Positions 45,364 to 53,882 of a DNA stretch of 64,000 nucleotides are shown in pieces. The stretch comes from Ectopseudomonas composti (lineage in GTDB: Bacteria; Pseudomonadota; Gammaproteobacteria; Pseudomonadales; Pseudomonadaceae): assembly GCF_001567565.1 (NCBI RefSeq), contig NZ_LSSW01000013.1:124001-188000 (forward strand), in the 5' to 3' direction. The position numbers and the translations under genes were made by a program. The notes beneath the pieces were generated by a model, which worked only from the letters and a program-made list of their open reading frames with translations, made no database searches and was not told the origin of the DNA. How positions within the stretch are numbered: position 1 is the first letter of the stretch; each line of letters starts with the position of its first letter.

Positions 45364-46130
45364 CCGGCTGAAACGCCCTGGTCGATGGCCATGTCGGCAC
45401 CGGTGATCGAGCGGGCGCCGGGCTGGCAGAGGAAAAACGCCAGCTCGGCCACTTCCTCCGGCTGGATGAAGCGCGCCTGTTCACCTTGCGGATATTTCTC
45501 CAGCAACTCGCGGTAGTAGGCTGCCGGGTCGCCATTGCCATAGCGCTCGGCCTGGAACTTGAGCATCGGCGTCTCGATGTCGCCGGGCGAGACGGCGTTG
45601 CAGCGCACTCCGTAGGGCGCCAGGTCCAGTGCCAGCGCCTTGGTGAAGAGGGTGAGGCCACCCTTGCTGGCGCAGTAGGCGGCCGCATTCGGATTACCCT
45701 GGCGCCCGGCATCGCTGGAGATATTGACGATGGCGCCGTGCGTTTCACGCAAGTGTGGGATAGCGGCGGCGCAGATGAAGAAGCTGGCCTTGAGGTTGAC
45801 GTCCAGGACCAGGTCGAAATCCTCCTCGCTTAAGTCTTCCACTGGCCCTTCGCGCCATACCCCGGCCGCGTTGATCACTGCATCGAGCCGCGAGCATGTC
45901 CTGACTGCCGCGCTCACCACGGCATTGCAGGCCGCCGCTGTGCGGATGTCCGCCGGCAAACTGCCGGCCACTGCGTGGCGTTGGGCCAGATCGTCCAGGC
46001 CGCTGGCGTTGGCATCGGTGGCGAACACCAGCCAGCCACCGGCCAGAAAGCGTGCGACCAGCGCACTGCCCACGCCCCCTGCGGCGCCGGTGATCAGGAC
46101 GACGGGGCGAACCTCGCTTGTGGCGCTCAT
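45357..46130 (-). CDS. Short-chain dehydrogenase/reductase (SDR)
   Basis: The 257-residue SDR has the NAD(P)-binding [15 protein letters not shown], the NAAG motif and the active-site Ser/Tyr/Lys in NISSDAGRQ and YCASKGG. It ends [13 protein letters not shown]. It is a classical reversible oxidoreductase of hydroxyl groups; the substrate is unknown. Its start overlaps the stop of the upstream SDR gene by 4 bp (ATGA), so both are one operon, opposed to a divergent LysR gene. Confidence 0.85.
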   Translation of the reverse strand: MSATSEVRPVVLITGAAGGVGSALVARFLAGGWLVFATDANASGLDDLAQRHAVAGSLPADIRTAAACNAVVSAAVRTCSRLDAVINAAGVWREGPVEDLSEEDFDLVLDVNLKASFFICAAAIPHLRETHGAIVNISSDAGRQGNPNAAAYCASKGGLTLFTKALALDLAPYGVRCNAVSPGDIETPMLKFQAERYGNGDPAAYYRELLEKYPQGEQARFIQPEEVAELAFFLCQPGARSITGADMAIDQGVSAGH

Positions 46131-46903
46131 GGTGCTTTGTCCTCGATCAGGCAGTTGCCGCCATCCACCACCAGCACTTCACCGGTGATGTAGCTGGCTT
46201 CTGGGGAGGCGAGGAAGGCCACGGCTGACGCCACCTCCTCGGGGCGGCCTGCGCGGCCGATCGGTACGTAGGCGGCGGCGCGCTGTTCATGTGGCGTGCT
46301 CGAGCCCGTCGCGATCCAGCCCGGTGCCACGGAGTTGACCGTAATGCCCTGGCGGGCCACTTCCAGCGCCAGGCCCATGTTCATTCCCACCATGCCGGCC
46401 TTGGCAGCGCTGTAGGCCGCTTCGCCGGGGTGGCCGGCCTTGGTGCCGGTGGTGGAGCTGATATGGATGATGCGCCCGTAGCCGCGCATGCGCATGCCCG
46501 GCAGCACGGCGCGGGTGAGCAGGAAGGCCGTGGTCAGGTTGCGTGCGATCGTCTGGTTCCAGTTCTCCAGGCTCATGCTGGACACCTCCTCGAGCTTCTC
46601 GGGGCTGCCCTGCATGGTCATGCCGGCGTTGTTCACCAGGATGTCGACGTGCCCCCACAACCCTTCGGCCCAGGTGGCGAACGCCTGCACGCCGGCTTCG
46701 TCGGTGAGATCGACTGCCCGGCCCTCGGCCTCGAAGCCCTCGGCACGCAACTCGGCTACACGCTCGGTGATGCGCGCGCTGCTGGCGGTGACGATCAGCT
46801 TCGCCCCGGCCGCGCCCAGACGCCTGGCGATGGCCATGCCGATACCCTGTTCGCTACCCGCGCCGCTGACCAGTGCGACCTGATCTTTCCAGTTGTGAGC
46901 CAT
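46127..46903 (-). CDS. Short-chain dehydrogenase/reductase (SDR), FabG-like
   Basis: The 258-residue SDR carries [36 protein letters not shown] and [10 protein letters not shown], with the GWIATG loop ([11 protein letters not shown]) near residue 187. It resembles FabG-type 3-oxoacyl reductases and glucose-dehydrogenase-like SDRs. It is the first gene of a two-SDR operon, and its promoter region abuts the divergent LysR gene. The 94-bp gap between them carries an operator-like inverted repeat. Confidence 0.86.
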   Translation of the reverse strand: MAHNWKDQVALVSGAGSEQGIGMAIARRLGAAGAKLIVTASSARITERVAELRAEGFEAEGRAVDLTDEAGVQAFATWAEGLWGHVDILVNNAGMTMQGSPEKLEEVSSMSLENWNQTIARNLTTAFLLTRAVLPGMRMRGYGRIIHISSTTGTKAGHPGEAAYSAAKAGMVGMNMGLALEVARQGITVNSVAPGWIATGSSTPHEQRAAAYVPIGRAGRPEEVASAVAFLASPEASYITGEVLVVDGGNCLIEDKAP

Positions 46904-46948
46904 GACGTTGTTCCTCTTGCTGTTGCAGATAAGTGGAACCTAAGTTGG

Positions 46949-46980
46949 TTTATCTGATAAACAAAGACGATAGTTATCAG
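46949..46980. promoter_or_regulatory. Inverted repeat between SDR operon and LysR
   Basis: CTGATAA (46954-46960) and TTATCAG (46974-46980) are exact inverted copies 13 bp apart; the palindrome TTTATCTGATAAA covers 46949-46961. The AT-rich site between divergent genes is where a LysR regulator normally binds. Confidence 0.6.
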
Positions 46981-46997
46981 GAAAACTGACAGCAACC

Positions 46998-47885
46998 ATG
47001 GCATTCAACAGCGAAACCCTGCGCGTTTTTCTCGCCGTGCTCGATGCGGGCTCGTTTTCCGCCGCAGCTCGACGGCTGGGGCGCGTGCCTTCGGCCGTGA
47101 GCATGGCAATTGCCCAGCTCGAAGCCGAACTGGATCTGGAACTCTTCGACCGCAGCACGCGCAAGGCGCTACCGACCGAGGCGGCGCTGGCGCTGGAGCC
47201 CCAGGCGCGCCAGGTGGCCAGCCAGCTCAACCGCCTGGATGCCCAGGCGCTGCAACTGCATCAGGGGCTGGAACGGCGCCTGATCATCGCCATGGCGCCG
47301 GAGCTGCAGACCGGCATGTGGAGCCGGCCACTGATCGGCCTGGCGCAGGAATTTCCCATGCTGGAGATAGAGGTGCGTTCCGCCTCGCAGGCCGAGGCCG
47401 TGCGCCTGATACACGAGGGCAGCGCCCATCTGGCGCTGGTGTTCGAGCGTCCCGGCATCGATGAGCGCGAACACTTTCTTGAAGCCGGTAGCCAGTTGCT
47501 GGTGGCGGTGGCCGTGCCGGAGTACCTGAAGGAAATGGATGAGCGGAGCATGAGCGATGCACGGCAGATCGTCGTCGCCGCAGGTTCGCCTTCGGCGACG
47601 GATCCGCAGGTGATCCTCTCGCACCGGGTGTGGCTCACCGATAGCCACCTGGCCACGCTGAACCTGGTGCAGGCAGGGCTGGGTTGGGCGTACCTGCCGG
47701 TGCCCCTGGTCGCTGCGCTGATTGCCTCGGGCAGCTTGCAGGAGGTGCAGTTCGGCAACATGGCCAGCCAGTTGCGGCTCTGGGTCGACATCGTCTGGAA
47801 CAGCGGCCGGCCGCTTGGTCTGGGGGCTCGGCGCTATCTTGAGCTGATACGGGAGGGGATCAAGGCGCAGCCGCCTCGGAGCTAG
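46998..47885 (+). CDS. LysR-family transcriptional regulator
   Basis: The 295-residue protein has the LysR winged helix (SETLRVFLAVLDAGSFSAAARRLGRVPSAVSMAIAQLE) and an effector domain (LIIAMAPELQTGMWSRPLIGL). It is divergent from the two-SDR operon and separated by an operator-like dyad, so it probably controls those genes and itself. The downstream neighbour, another SDR, is convergent. Confidence 0.85.
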   Translation: MAFNSETLRVFLAVLDAGSFSAAARRLGRVPSAVSMAIAQLEAELDLELFDRSTRKALPTEAALALEPQARQVASQLNRLDAQALQLHQGLERRLIIAMAPELQTGMWSRPLIGLAQEFPMLEIEVRSASQAEAVRLIHEGSAHLALVFERPGIDEREHFLEAGSQLLVAVAVPEYLKEMDERSMSDARQIVVAAGSPSATDPQVILSHRVWLTDSHLATLNLVQAGLGWAYLPVPLVAALIASGSLQEVQFGNMASQLRLWVDIVWNSGRPLGLGARRYLELIREGIKAQPPRS

Positions 47886-47951
47886 AACTGGCCGGCAAGT
47901 GATCGTAGCGATACGAACACTTTCCGGGGCGTATGAGGTGTCGCCTGGAGG

Positions 47952-48707
47952 TCAGATCGTCTGCCCGCCAGATACTTCGATGCGCTGAGCATTGATCCAG
48001 CGATTCTGCTCACCGAGCAGGCTGGCGATCATTGGGCCGATATCGTCTGGCACGCCAACGCGACCCAGTGCCGTCATATTTGCGAATACCGTATTCAGAT
48101 CCGGCATGTCGCGTACGGCACCGCCTAGAAAGTCCGTCTCGATCGCGCCGGGCGCCACGGTATTGACCGCGATACCGCGGCTACCCAGCTCCTTGGCCAG
48201 GTAGATGCTCAGCACTTCCACCGCTCCTTTGACTGCCGAGTAGGCCGCAAAGCCCGGGTAGGCGATACGTGTCAGCCCGGAGGAGATATTGACGATACGA
48301 CCGCCCTCGGCCATGAGCGGCAGCAGCGCCTGGGTGAGGAAGAACACCCCTTTGAAGTGCACGTTCACCAGTGCATCGAACTGCGCCTCGTTGGTTTCGG
48401 CAATCGAGGCCATGTCCCCGTGTCCGGCGTTATTGACCAGATGATCGAAGCTGTCGCGCTGCCAGGTGTCGCGTAGCGCCTGGCGCAGGCGCTCCACGAA
48501 AGCGGGGAATGTGCTGACATTGCCTGCATCGAGTTGCAGTGCAACAGCCTTTCGCCCCAGCGCCTCGATTTCGGCTGTCACGGCCAGCGCTGCATCGGCC
48601 TGACTGTGATACGTGACGATGACATCGTTACCCTGACGAGCGATATTCAGGGCGGTATTACGGCCTAGGCCACGGCTGGAGCCAGTTACGATGGCGATCT
48701 TGGTCAT
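47952..48707 (-). CDS. Short-chain dehydrogenase/reductase (SDR)
   Basis: The 251-residue SDR has TGSSRGLGRNTALNIARQGNDV, NNAGHGDM, NISSGLTRI and YSAVKGAVEVL, and ends IEVSGGQTI. It is most like 3-oxoacyl-ACP reductase-type SDRs. It is transcribed away from an AraC gene that starts 138 bp away, with a long inverted repeat in the gap, so AraC control is plausible. Confidence 0.85.
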   Translation of the reverse strand: MTKIAIVTGSSRGLGRNTALNIARQGNDVIVTYHSQADAALAVTAEIEALGRKAVALQLDAGNVSTFPAFVERLRQALRDTWQRDSFDHLVNNAGHGDMASIAETNEAQFDALVNVHFKGVFFLTQALLPLMAEGGRIVNISSGLTRIAYPGFAAYSAVKGAVEVLSIYLAKELGSRGIAVNTVAPGAIETDFLGGAVRDMPDLNTVFANMTALGRVGVPDDIGPMIASLLGEQNRWINAQRIEVSGGQTI

Positions 48708-48724
48708 GGTAAAAACCTCTGGTT

Positions 48725-48773
48725 GGTAAGGAGGATTTCATTGTGTGATCCGTGGGGTAACCCCGTCCTTACC
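48725..48773. promoter_or_regulatory. Nested inverted repeats between SDR and AraC genes
   Basis: GGTAAGGA (48725-48732) and TCCTTACC (48766-48773) are exact inverted copies 33 bp apart, with a second palindrome GGGGTAACCCC (48754-48764) inside. They lie between the divergent SDR and AraC starts and look like an operator or mRNA leader structure. Confidence 0.5.
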
Positions 48774-48845
48774 GAAACCTCGACGCTTTTTGCCTATTTC
48801 TCCAAGGGTGAACAACGTGCCCATGACCAGCCTCAGGAAGCCACG

Positions 48846-49718
48846 ATGAGCAAGACGTTGTTGGCGGTCGTTCGCGACTATCTGGATCAACATGCCGATC
48901 CCGATGGGCTTGCCCAAACACCCATTCCAGGCTTGACCATCATCCGCACGCAGCAGCCCAGTGGGCTGGACTACGCGATCACCCGGCCTCTTGCCTGCCT
49001 TGTGCTACAGGGCGGCAAGCAGGTCATGACGGGTGCGCGCACGTTCACCTTCAGAGCGGGCGATTCCTTGTTGATCAGCGCCGATGTACCGACGGTCAGT
49101 CAGATCATCGAAGCGAGTCCCGCAGAGCCTTACATCTCGCTGGTGATCGACCTGAATCCAGCCTTGCTGACCGAGTTGATGGAGCAAATGAAGTCAGCTC
49201 CGGTTGCGGACGAGGCGCCGATCAGGATCGAGCCTACCGATAGCGAGGTGGCCGAGGCTGCGCTGCGCCTGATGCGCTTGCTGGATCGACCGGCTTCGGC
49301 AGCGGTGTTGCATGCTTCGCTGGTGCGTGAGCTGCACTACTGGTTGTTGGCTGGGCGTCACGGCTCGGCAATCAGCCGTCTGGGCTGGCCGGACGGCCAT
49401 GCGCAACGGATCGCGCGGGCGGTGAAGGTGCTGCGCACCGAGTTCAACCGATCCCTGCCAGTGGAATATCTGGCTTCTGTGGCCGGCATGAGCACCTCGT
49501 CTTTCCATCAGCACTTTCGTAACCAGACGTCGCTGACGCCGTTGCAATTTCAAAAGCAGCTGCGTTTGATCGAAGCGCGTCGGCTGATGCTGGGGGAGGG
49601 GGTAACTGCCAGCAGTGCGGCATTCGCCGTTGGGTACGAAAGCGTCTCGCAGTTCAGTCGAGAATACCGCCGCCTGTTTGGCCTGCCCCCGGCCAGGGAT
49701 GCGAGTGTCGCGTGTTAA
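48846..49718 (+). CDS. AraC-family transcriptional regulator
   Basis: The 290-residue protein has an N-terminal AraC_N-type sensing domain (ITRPLACLVLQGGKQVMTGARTFTFRAGDSLLIS) and a C-terminal AraC helix-turn-helix pair (VEYLASVAGMSTSSFHQHFR, GVTASSAAFAVGYESVSQFSREYRRLFG). This is the type often found beside oxidoreductase genes, as with E. coli YqhC. AGGAAG precedes the ATG at 48846; a longer frame from 48723 would run through the nested repeats. It is divergent from an SDR gene. Confidence 0.87.
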   Translation: MSKTLLAVVRDYLDQHADPDGLAQTPIPGLTIIRTQQPSGLDYAITRPLACLVLQGGKQVMTGARTFTFRAGDSLLISADVPTVSQIIEASPAEPYISLVIDLNPALLTELMEQMKSAPVADEAPIRIEPTDSEVAEAALRLMRLLDRPASAAVLHASLVRELHYWLLAGRHGSAISRLGWPDGHAQRIARAVKVLRTEFNRSLPVEYLASVAGMSTSSFHQHFRNQTSLTPLQFQKQLRLIEARRLMLGEGVTASSAAFAVGYESVSQFSREYRRLFGLPPARDASVAC

Positions 49719-49726
49719 TCACTCGG

Positions 49727-50443
49727 TTACGCCCCGCTGGTCAACGAGTCGCTACCGTCCATGGGTTCGAAGCGCTCGCTGGCATCCATGCGAATGCCCC
49801 GCAGGTTCCGCGTCTGCAGGTGTGACTCGTACAGCGCCTCGGCGAAATAACTGATCAGGATCGAACGGCGACGTCGGCCGGTTAGGTTTCGGCTACCGGC
49901 GTGTACCAGGTCGACGTCGAATACCAGGATGTCGCCCGCGGCACCGGCAAGTTGCACGGAGCGCGACTCGTCGTTGAAGTCGAATGGTGGCTCGCCCGGT
50001 TTTGGGCGGTGGCTGCCGGGGACGATGCGGGTGGCGCCATTGTCCGGGCCGTAGTCGTCGAAGTAGACCATGACGTTGGCGATATCGCCTGGGCGCTGCA
50101 TCGAGAGATCACGGTGCAGTTGCTGGTGGCCGCCATCTGCCAGGGGTTCACGGCCTTCCACCTGGGCGAGGAAGAAGCGCTCGCCGATCAGTTCACCGAC
50201 CACCGCCAGCAGCTGTGGCAAGCGGCACACGGCTTGAATCCTGGGCTCATGATCAAGCAGCGCGTGGCGCCAACCGGGGCCGCGCGGCACGGGCCATTGC
50301 TCCGAGGCTTTGACGCCGGCATCGAATGCGCTACGCAGCTCATCCAGCCAGCCCGAAGGAACCGCCTGGCGCAGCAGGGCGTAGCCTTCTCGATGAAGAT
50401 GTTGGCGGTTGGTCATGGCACTGTCGAGGTCCTTGTCATCCAT
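49727..50443 (-). CDS. Phytanoyl-CoA dioxygenase family protein
   Basis: The 238-residue protein has the iron-binding facial triad of this Fe(II)/2-oxoglutarate family: His110 and Asp112 in HQQLHRDLS and His181 in DVDLVHAGSRN, with an Arg-rich 2-oxoglutarate site just after it (GRRRRSILISY). Enzymes of this fold hydroxylate small molecules or fatty acyl groups. The substrate is unknown. The start is the ATG at 50443; MTNRQHLHREG at 50416 is an alternative. The stop lies 8 bp past that of the convergent AraC gene. Confidence 0.82.
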   Translation of the reverse strand: MDDKDLDSAMTNRQHLHREGYALLRQAVPSGWLDELRSAFDAGVKASEQWPVPRGPGWRHALLDHEPRIQAVCRLPQLLAVVGELIGERFFLAQVEGREPLADGGHQQLHRDLSMQRPGDIANVMVYFDDYGPDNGATRIVPGSHRPKPGEPPFDFNDESRSVQLAGAAGDILVFDVDLVHAGSRNLTGRRRRSILISYFAEALYESHLQTRNLRGIRMDASERFEPMDGSDSLTSGA

Positions 50444-50596
50444 TCATCCTGACGGCAGCAGCGGTCAATCCCCTCGTTAAGGTCGCGGCTCTCGGCCAGA
50501 AAATTCAACCGCAGGCCCTGGCCAAGACTGCATACAATAGGCGCCTGATCATTCCGGGCCATGAACATGGCTGCAGCCAACGAGGAATTCGCCCCC

Positions 50597-51082
50597 ATGG
50601 CCTCTCCAGACAAACAGAAGAAGCGCGCCCAGCGGGCCAAGACCAAGGCCAAGCAGAACCGCATGGGCAAGCCCAAGCCACAGGCCAACGTCGTCCACCC
50701 GATTCTGGCCAATCCCTTTATCAACGAACCTTTCGATGATGTCGAGATCGACCTCGCCACCTTCGACTTCAAGGACATCGAGGAAAACGGCTTCGACCCC
50801 GCGCATTTCGACGACCTGTTCCAGGCCATGAAGGCCGGCGAAGGCATCAGCCTGCTTGCCCTGTGCCTGGTATTCTTGCAATACCCGGTGCTGGAACTGG
50901 TGGTCGCAGAAGAATCGCAGGAGGCCGCGACCGATTTCATGATGGGCCTGCTGATCGTCTATCGCGCCATCTTCCATGACGAGGACGAAGAGACCGCGCT
51001 GGCCTGGATCGGCAGCGAAGCCTTCCAGAGCGCCTACAACGAAGCCTCGGACATCCTGCAGAAAAAGAACGCCCGCGCTTGA
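50597..51082 (+). CDS. Hypothetical protein with lysine-rich N-terminus
   Basis: The 161-residue protein begins with a very basic stretch (DKQKKRAQRAKTKAKQNRMG), then an acidic segment (NEPFDDVEIDLATFDFKDIE), and helical segments rich in Ala/Leu. The ATG at 50597 has GAGG 10 nt upstream; an ATG at 50561 is poorer. The basic head could contact nucleic acid or ribosomes, but there is no known domain I recognise. It is divergent from the dioxygenase gene. Confidence 0.7.
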   Translation: MASPDKQKKRAQRAKTKAKQNRMGKPKPQANVVHPILANPFINEPFDDVEIDLATFDFKDIEENGFDPAHFDDLFQAMKAGEGISLLALCLVFLQYPVLELVVAEESQEAATDFMMGLLIVYRAIFHDEDEETALAWIGSEAFQSAYNEASDILQKKNARA

Positions 51083-51092
51083 ATATCACGGA

Positions 51093-51240
51093 TCAACCAT
51101 TCAGCGCCGCCTCGATCGTCGCGATGTCGATCCTGCTCATGGTCATCATCGCCTCGAAGGCGCGCTTGGCTGCTGCGCGGTCAGGGCTGGCGATGGCGGC
51201 GCTGAGGATGCGCGGGGTGATCTGCCAGGAGATGCCCCCA
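51093..51240 (-). pseudogene. Truncated VOC/PhnB-family (3-demethylubiquinone methyltransferase-like) remnant
   Basis: On the minus strand the frame ends at TGA 51093-51095 and reads GISWQITPRILSAAIASPDR, then a KRAFEAMMTMSRIDIATIEAAL tail. This matches the last 50 residues of PF06983-type VOC proteins (GVSWQIVP..., MMxMxKIDIAALExA). Upstream of about 51240 the similarity stops and the frame no longer looks coding, so only the 3' end remains. It marks the left edge of a scar region. Confidence 0.75.
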
Positions 51241-51413
51241 TTTGCCAGCGCGTAGATGTGGGACAGACCACGATTAATTTCGCTTCTGCTTGATCATTCA
51301 AGCCATAACCGTGGCCTGTTCGCCATTGTCTCATCAATGAGAGGCGGCTATCGGCCAGAAGCAGACTGTGATCCAAATAAATCTGCCTGCTTTTTTGTCT
51401 ATGGAGTGTCTGG

Positions 51414-51836
51414 ATGCACCCATCTCTCCAACACGCGCTCGATATTATTGCTATTGAGCGCAACGCTGCCGAGTACACACTAGCGTTTGACGCAGCGTAT
51501 GACGTAGTCAGCGTATTTGGCGAACTTGATCTGGCTAATCGCCTGTTCGCGGAAATTCCCAGGACGGTGCCTGAAGGGCTGGTTGCCGACCTGTTCAATC
51601 TGTTGGTTTGGCAAACGAACGACAACGGCTCAGCCATGATGCGGGAGGTCGAAACGTGGCTTAGAGACGGGCAGGACACGCGCAAGCTGACGATTGCCAT
51701 AAGCCTGGATGCATACCCGTTTCCAGACGCTCAGGAGATGTATCAGGTGCTGTCCACCCTAGCCGCGGCTACCCCGGAAGTGGCAGCGAGGTGCCAAACG
51801 CTTATCACATTGCGAAAGGCGAGTGCACATCGTTGA
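51414..51836 (+). CDS. Hypothetical protein (orphan, accessory)
   Basis: The 140-residue protein (MHPSLQHALDIIAIERNAAEYTLAF) is mainly helical, acidic, with few motifs; I do not recognise its family. GGAG is 8 nt before the ATG. Its GC content is visibly lower than the flanking genes, and it lies right after a truncated gene, signs of acquisition. The size and acidity would fit an immunity protein of a polymorphic toxin or contact-dependent system, but no toxin gene is visible nearby, so this is only a guess. The segment upstream carries a small perfect palindrome, TCTCAT-CA-ATGAGA (51329-51342). Confidence 0.6.
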   Translation: MHPSLQHALDIIAIERNAAEYTLAFDAAYDVVSVFGELDLANRLFAEIPRTVPEGLVADLFNLLVWQTNDNGSAMMREVETWLRDGQDTRKLTIAISLDAYPFPDAQEMYQVLSTLAAATPEVAARCQTLITLRKASAHR

Positions 51837-51964
51837 ACATGACGCAGGAAGAAAGAGGCGCTGCGAATCTACTGATAAACTCTGCCAGATAACTCACTCT
51901 CAAAATTTAATCCCAGCCACCACCATGATCATCGACGGCCTAATTCAACATCGGGGGTAAACGT

Positions 51965-52681
51965 GTGAACATCTATGCCCCAACTTTTTGGCCTAACGGA
52001 TCGGAAATTGATCATGGCGCTCCTTCGCTGCGGCTGAAGGATATTCTACCGGCCCTGGGCAGCACCACGTCCGCCTGCTTCGACAAAGACCACTTGCCGC
52101 ATACAGGAGAAACAGTGCATGTGCTCTGGATACCACCTGTTTCGGATATCAATGGCTGGAGTGAACAACCCTCGGAGATCGCTCTGAGCTATTTGCTGAC
52201 GGCGAAAGTCATCAGCGAGGCGACGTTAATGGCTCCATCAGAGCGCGACCCAAATTTCATTCTTCGAGGCAAATGCAGGTACACGCTCAATGTTCTCGCC
52301 CGTGAACGCCTGTTGGATGTGCTGAAAACTTTGACGGTTGAGGGAGACTCTTGGAGCCTGCCGACAGTCGCTACTGATCAAGGTATTACCCAGCTTTGGG
52401 ATGAGGTGTATTGGTGCGGCGTGGCATCCGTCGAAGGGCTGATCTACCTGGTGGCTAACACAAGAAATGAGGGATTTATGGAGCTGTTGCTGAGCAAGGA
52501 AGGGGAACATCTCACTGGCCTGTTCTCCCTAGAGCTCAACCCCTCGGGAATCCAATGCAATCTGGGCAAGCACCGCCTGACGGCCATGGAGCAGCATTCT
52601 ATCCAGCGCGCCATGCACAACGCTCAACCACTCTTGGATTCTCAGGCGCCCTATATCGTATTTTGTGATGCTCTGGATTGA
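51965..52681 (+). CDS. Hypothetical protein (orphan, accessory)
   Basis: The 238-residue protein (MNIYAPTFWPNGSEIDHGAP) starts at GTG 51965 with GGGGG 8 nt upstream. It has no signal peptide and no recognised domain. The first 100 residues have alternating beta-like segments; the middle (VYWCGVASVEGLIYLVANTRNEGF) is the most hydrophobic part. It lies 128 bp after another orphan on the same strand, with the same lower GC. The pair may be a small defence or immunity unit; this is inference from context only. Confidence 0.6.
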   Translation: MNIYAPTFWPNGSEIDHGAPSLRLKDILPALGSTTSACFDKDHLPHTGETVHVLWIPPVSDINGWSEQPSEIALSYLLTAKVISEATLMAPSERDPNFILRGKCRYTLNVLARERLLDVLKTLTVEGDSWSLPTVATDQGITQLWDEVYWCGVASVEGLIYLVANTRNEGFMELLLSKEGEHLTGLFSLELNPSGIQCNLGKHRLTAMEQHSIQRAMHNAQPLLDSQAPYIVFCDALD

Positions 52682-53120
52682 AGTGGGATGAATGTCTGCT
52701 TCTGGCCGTTTGCCGCCTGTCAGCTCCGCTTCACCCAAACCTGAAACCATCCGCTGGCAGTACGAGCAGCAAGGCCAAGGCCTTTTGAAACAGGCTGAGC
52801 GATCCTGGAGCTTCTAGGCGAACAGAACCGGCGGTTTGGCGACGTAGAAACCCGCCTCCCGACAGGTTTCCGCATGGAGCCTGTTTGCTACTTGTCCGCC
52901 GTTTCCTTCGCAGAGTCGGTGCTGTACGCGCCAGATGGTTGGTAATGCATATATCCATCACCTCGAGCAGGAACAGGTGGGGCTTGCCTTTGCTCGGCGG
53001 CTGGCCACGTGTTGGCCGAATATCTCCGCGTCGATGAGGACGCAGAATACCGATATCGCGATGCCGCTCCGGCGCGGATCAGCGGGCGGCCACTCATCAA
53101 TGCGCTGCGGTCTTGGCCAC
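52682..53120. other. Non-coding scar region of about 440 bp
   Basis: No convincing gene is visible. A 41-codon frame (52692-52817) begins MSASGRLPPVSSA and ends KQAERSWSF; it has a poor ribosome site and may be a decayed fragment. A 14-bp direct repeat, TGAAACAGGCTGAG, occurs at 52786-52799 and again at 53218-53231 in the ABC permease gene, with partial similarity around it. The rest has scattered stops in all frames. The region looks like the residue of an insertion or deletion. Confidence 0.55.
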
Positions 53121-53882
53121 TCAGCTCACCCAGCGCTGCCGCGCCCAGCCACTCAAACCATCGACCATCAGCACCAGCAGCAACATGGCCAGGATTACCG
53201 TGGCGGCCTGGGCTTCCTGAAACAGGCTGAGGCTCATGTAGAGCATCTGCCCCAGGCCGCCGGCGCCGACGAAGCCGAGCACGCTGGCCATGCGGATGTT
53301 GTTCTCCCAGCGGTAGAGCGTGTAAGCCACCAGTTGCGGCCAGACGCCGGGTAGGGTGCCGTAGCAGAAGGCGGCCACGCGCCCGCCGCCGTTTTCGCGG
53401 ATGGCATCAGCGGGTTCGCGCGGGGTGTTTTCCAGCGCTTCGGCGAACAGGCGGCCGAGCACGCCGGCTGTGTGCAGGGCCAGGGCCAGGGTGCCGGCGT
53501 TGGGGCCGAGGCCGGCGGCCAGCACCATGAGCGCGGCCCACACCAGTTCGGGGATGGCGCGCAGGGCATTGAGCAGCAGGCGTGTGGCGTGCAGGGCGAC
53601 GCCGCCGAAACGGCCGGCGGCCGGCAAGGCCAGGGCCAGGCCGAGCAGGGCGGCGAGCAGGGTGCCGAGGGCGGACATGGCCAGGGTTTCGAGCGCACCC
53701 TGGCCGATGGCCTGCAGGTGCGTGGTAGAGAAGTCCGGCCGCAGGAAACCGCTGGCGTACTGGCCCATCTGCGCCAGGCTGTCGCCGGCGACCAGGGCGG
53801 CGAGGTCGATGCCCAGGTAGAGGAACGAGGCGATCACCGCGCCGAGGATGGCAGCGAGCAGAATCAGGTTGCCGGCTCTCAT
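53121..53882 (-). CDS. Phosphonate-type ABC transporter permease (PhnE-like), putative selenium uptake
   Basis: The 253-residue protein has six membrane segments and the PhnE-family signature [25 protein letters not shown] near the C-terminus (the coupling EAA-type loop). It is the distal of two permeases in a four-gene ABC operon; its start overlaps the upstream permease by 4 bp (ATGA). The long frame running further upstream in the same phase is not coding. The stop lies at the edge of a scar region, but the protein looks complete. Confidence 0.85.
   Translation of the reverse strand: MRAGNLILLAAILGAVIASFLYLGIDLAALVAGDSLAQMGQYASGFLRPDFSTTHLQAIGQGALETLAMSALGTLLAALLGLALALPAAGRFGGVALHATRLLLNALRAIPELVWAALMVLAAGLGPNAGTLALALHTAGVLGRLFAEALENTPREPADAIRENGGGRVAAFCYGTLPGVWPQLVAYTLYRWENNIRMASVLGFVGAGGLGQMLYMSLSLFQEAQAATVILAMLLLVLMVDGLSGWARQRWVS

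Noticed and set aside
51359-51392. AAGCAG...CTGCTTTTTT as a terminator just before the orphan gene at 51414
   Set aside because: The loop is 22 nt and the stem has only 6 bp, and it lies just upstream of a gene start, so a strong terminator is unlikely.
52935-53354. A 139-codon plus-strand frame at the right side of the scar
   Set aside because: Its second half is antisense to the permease gene, and its composition is unlike a folded protein.
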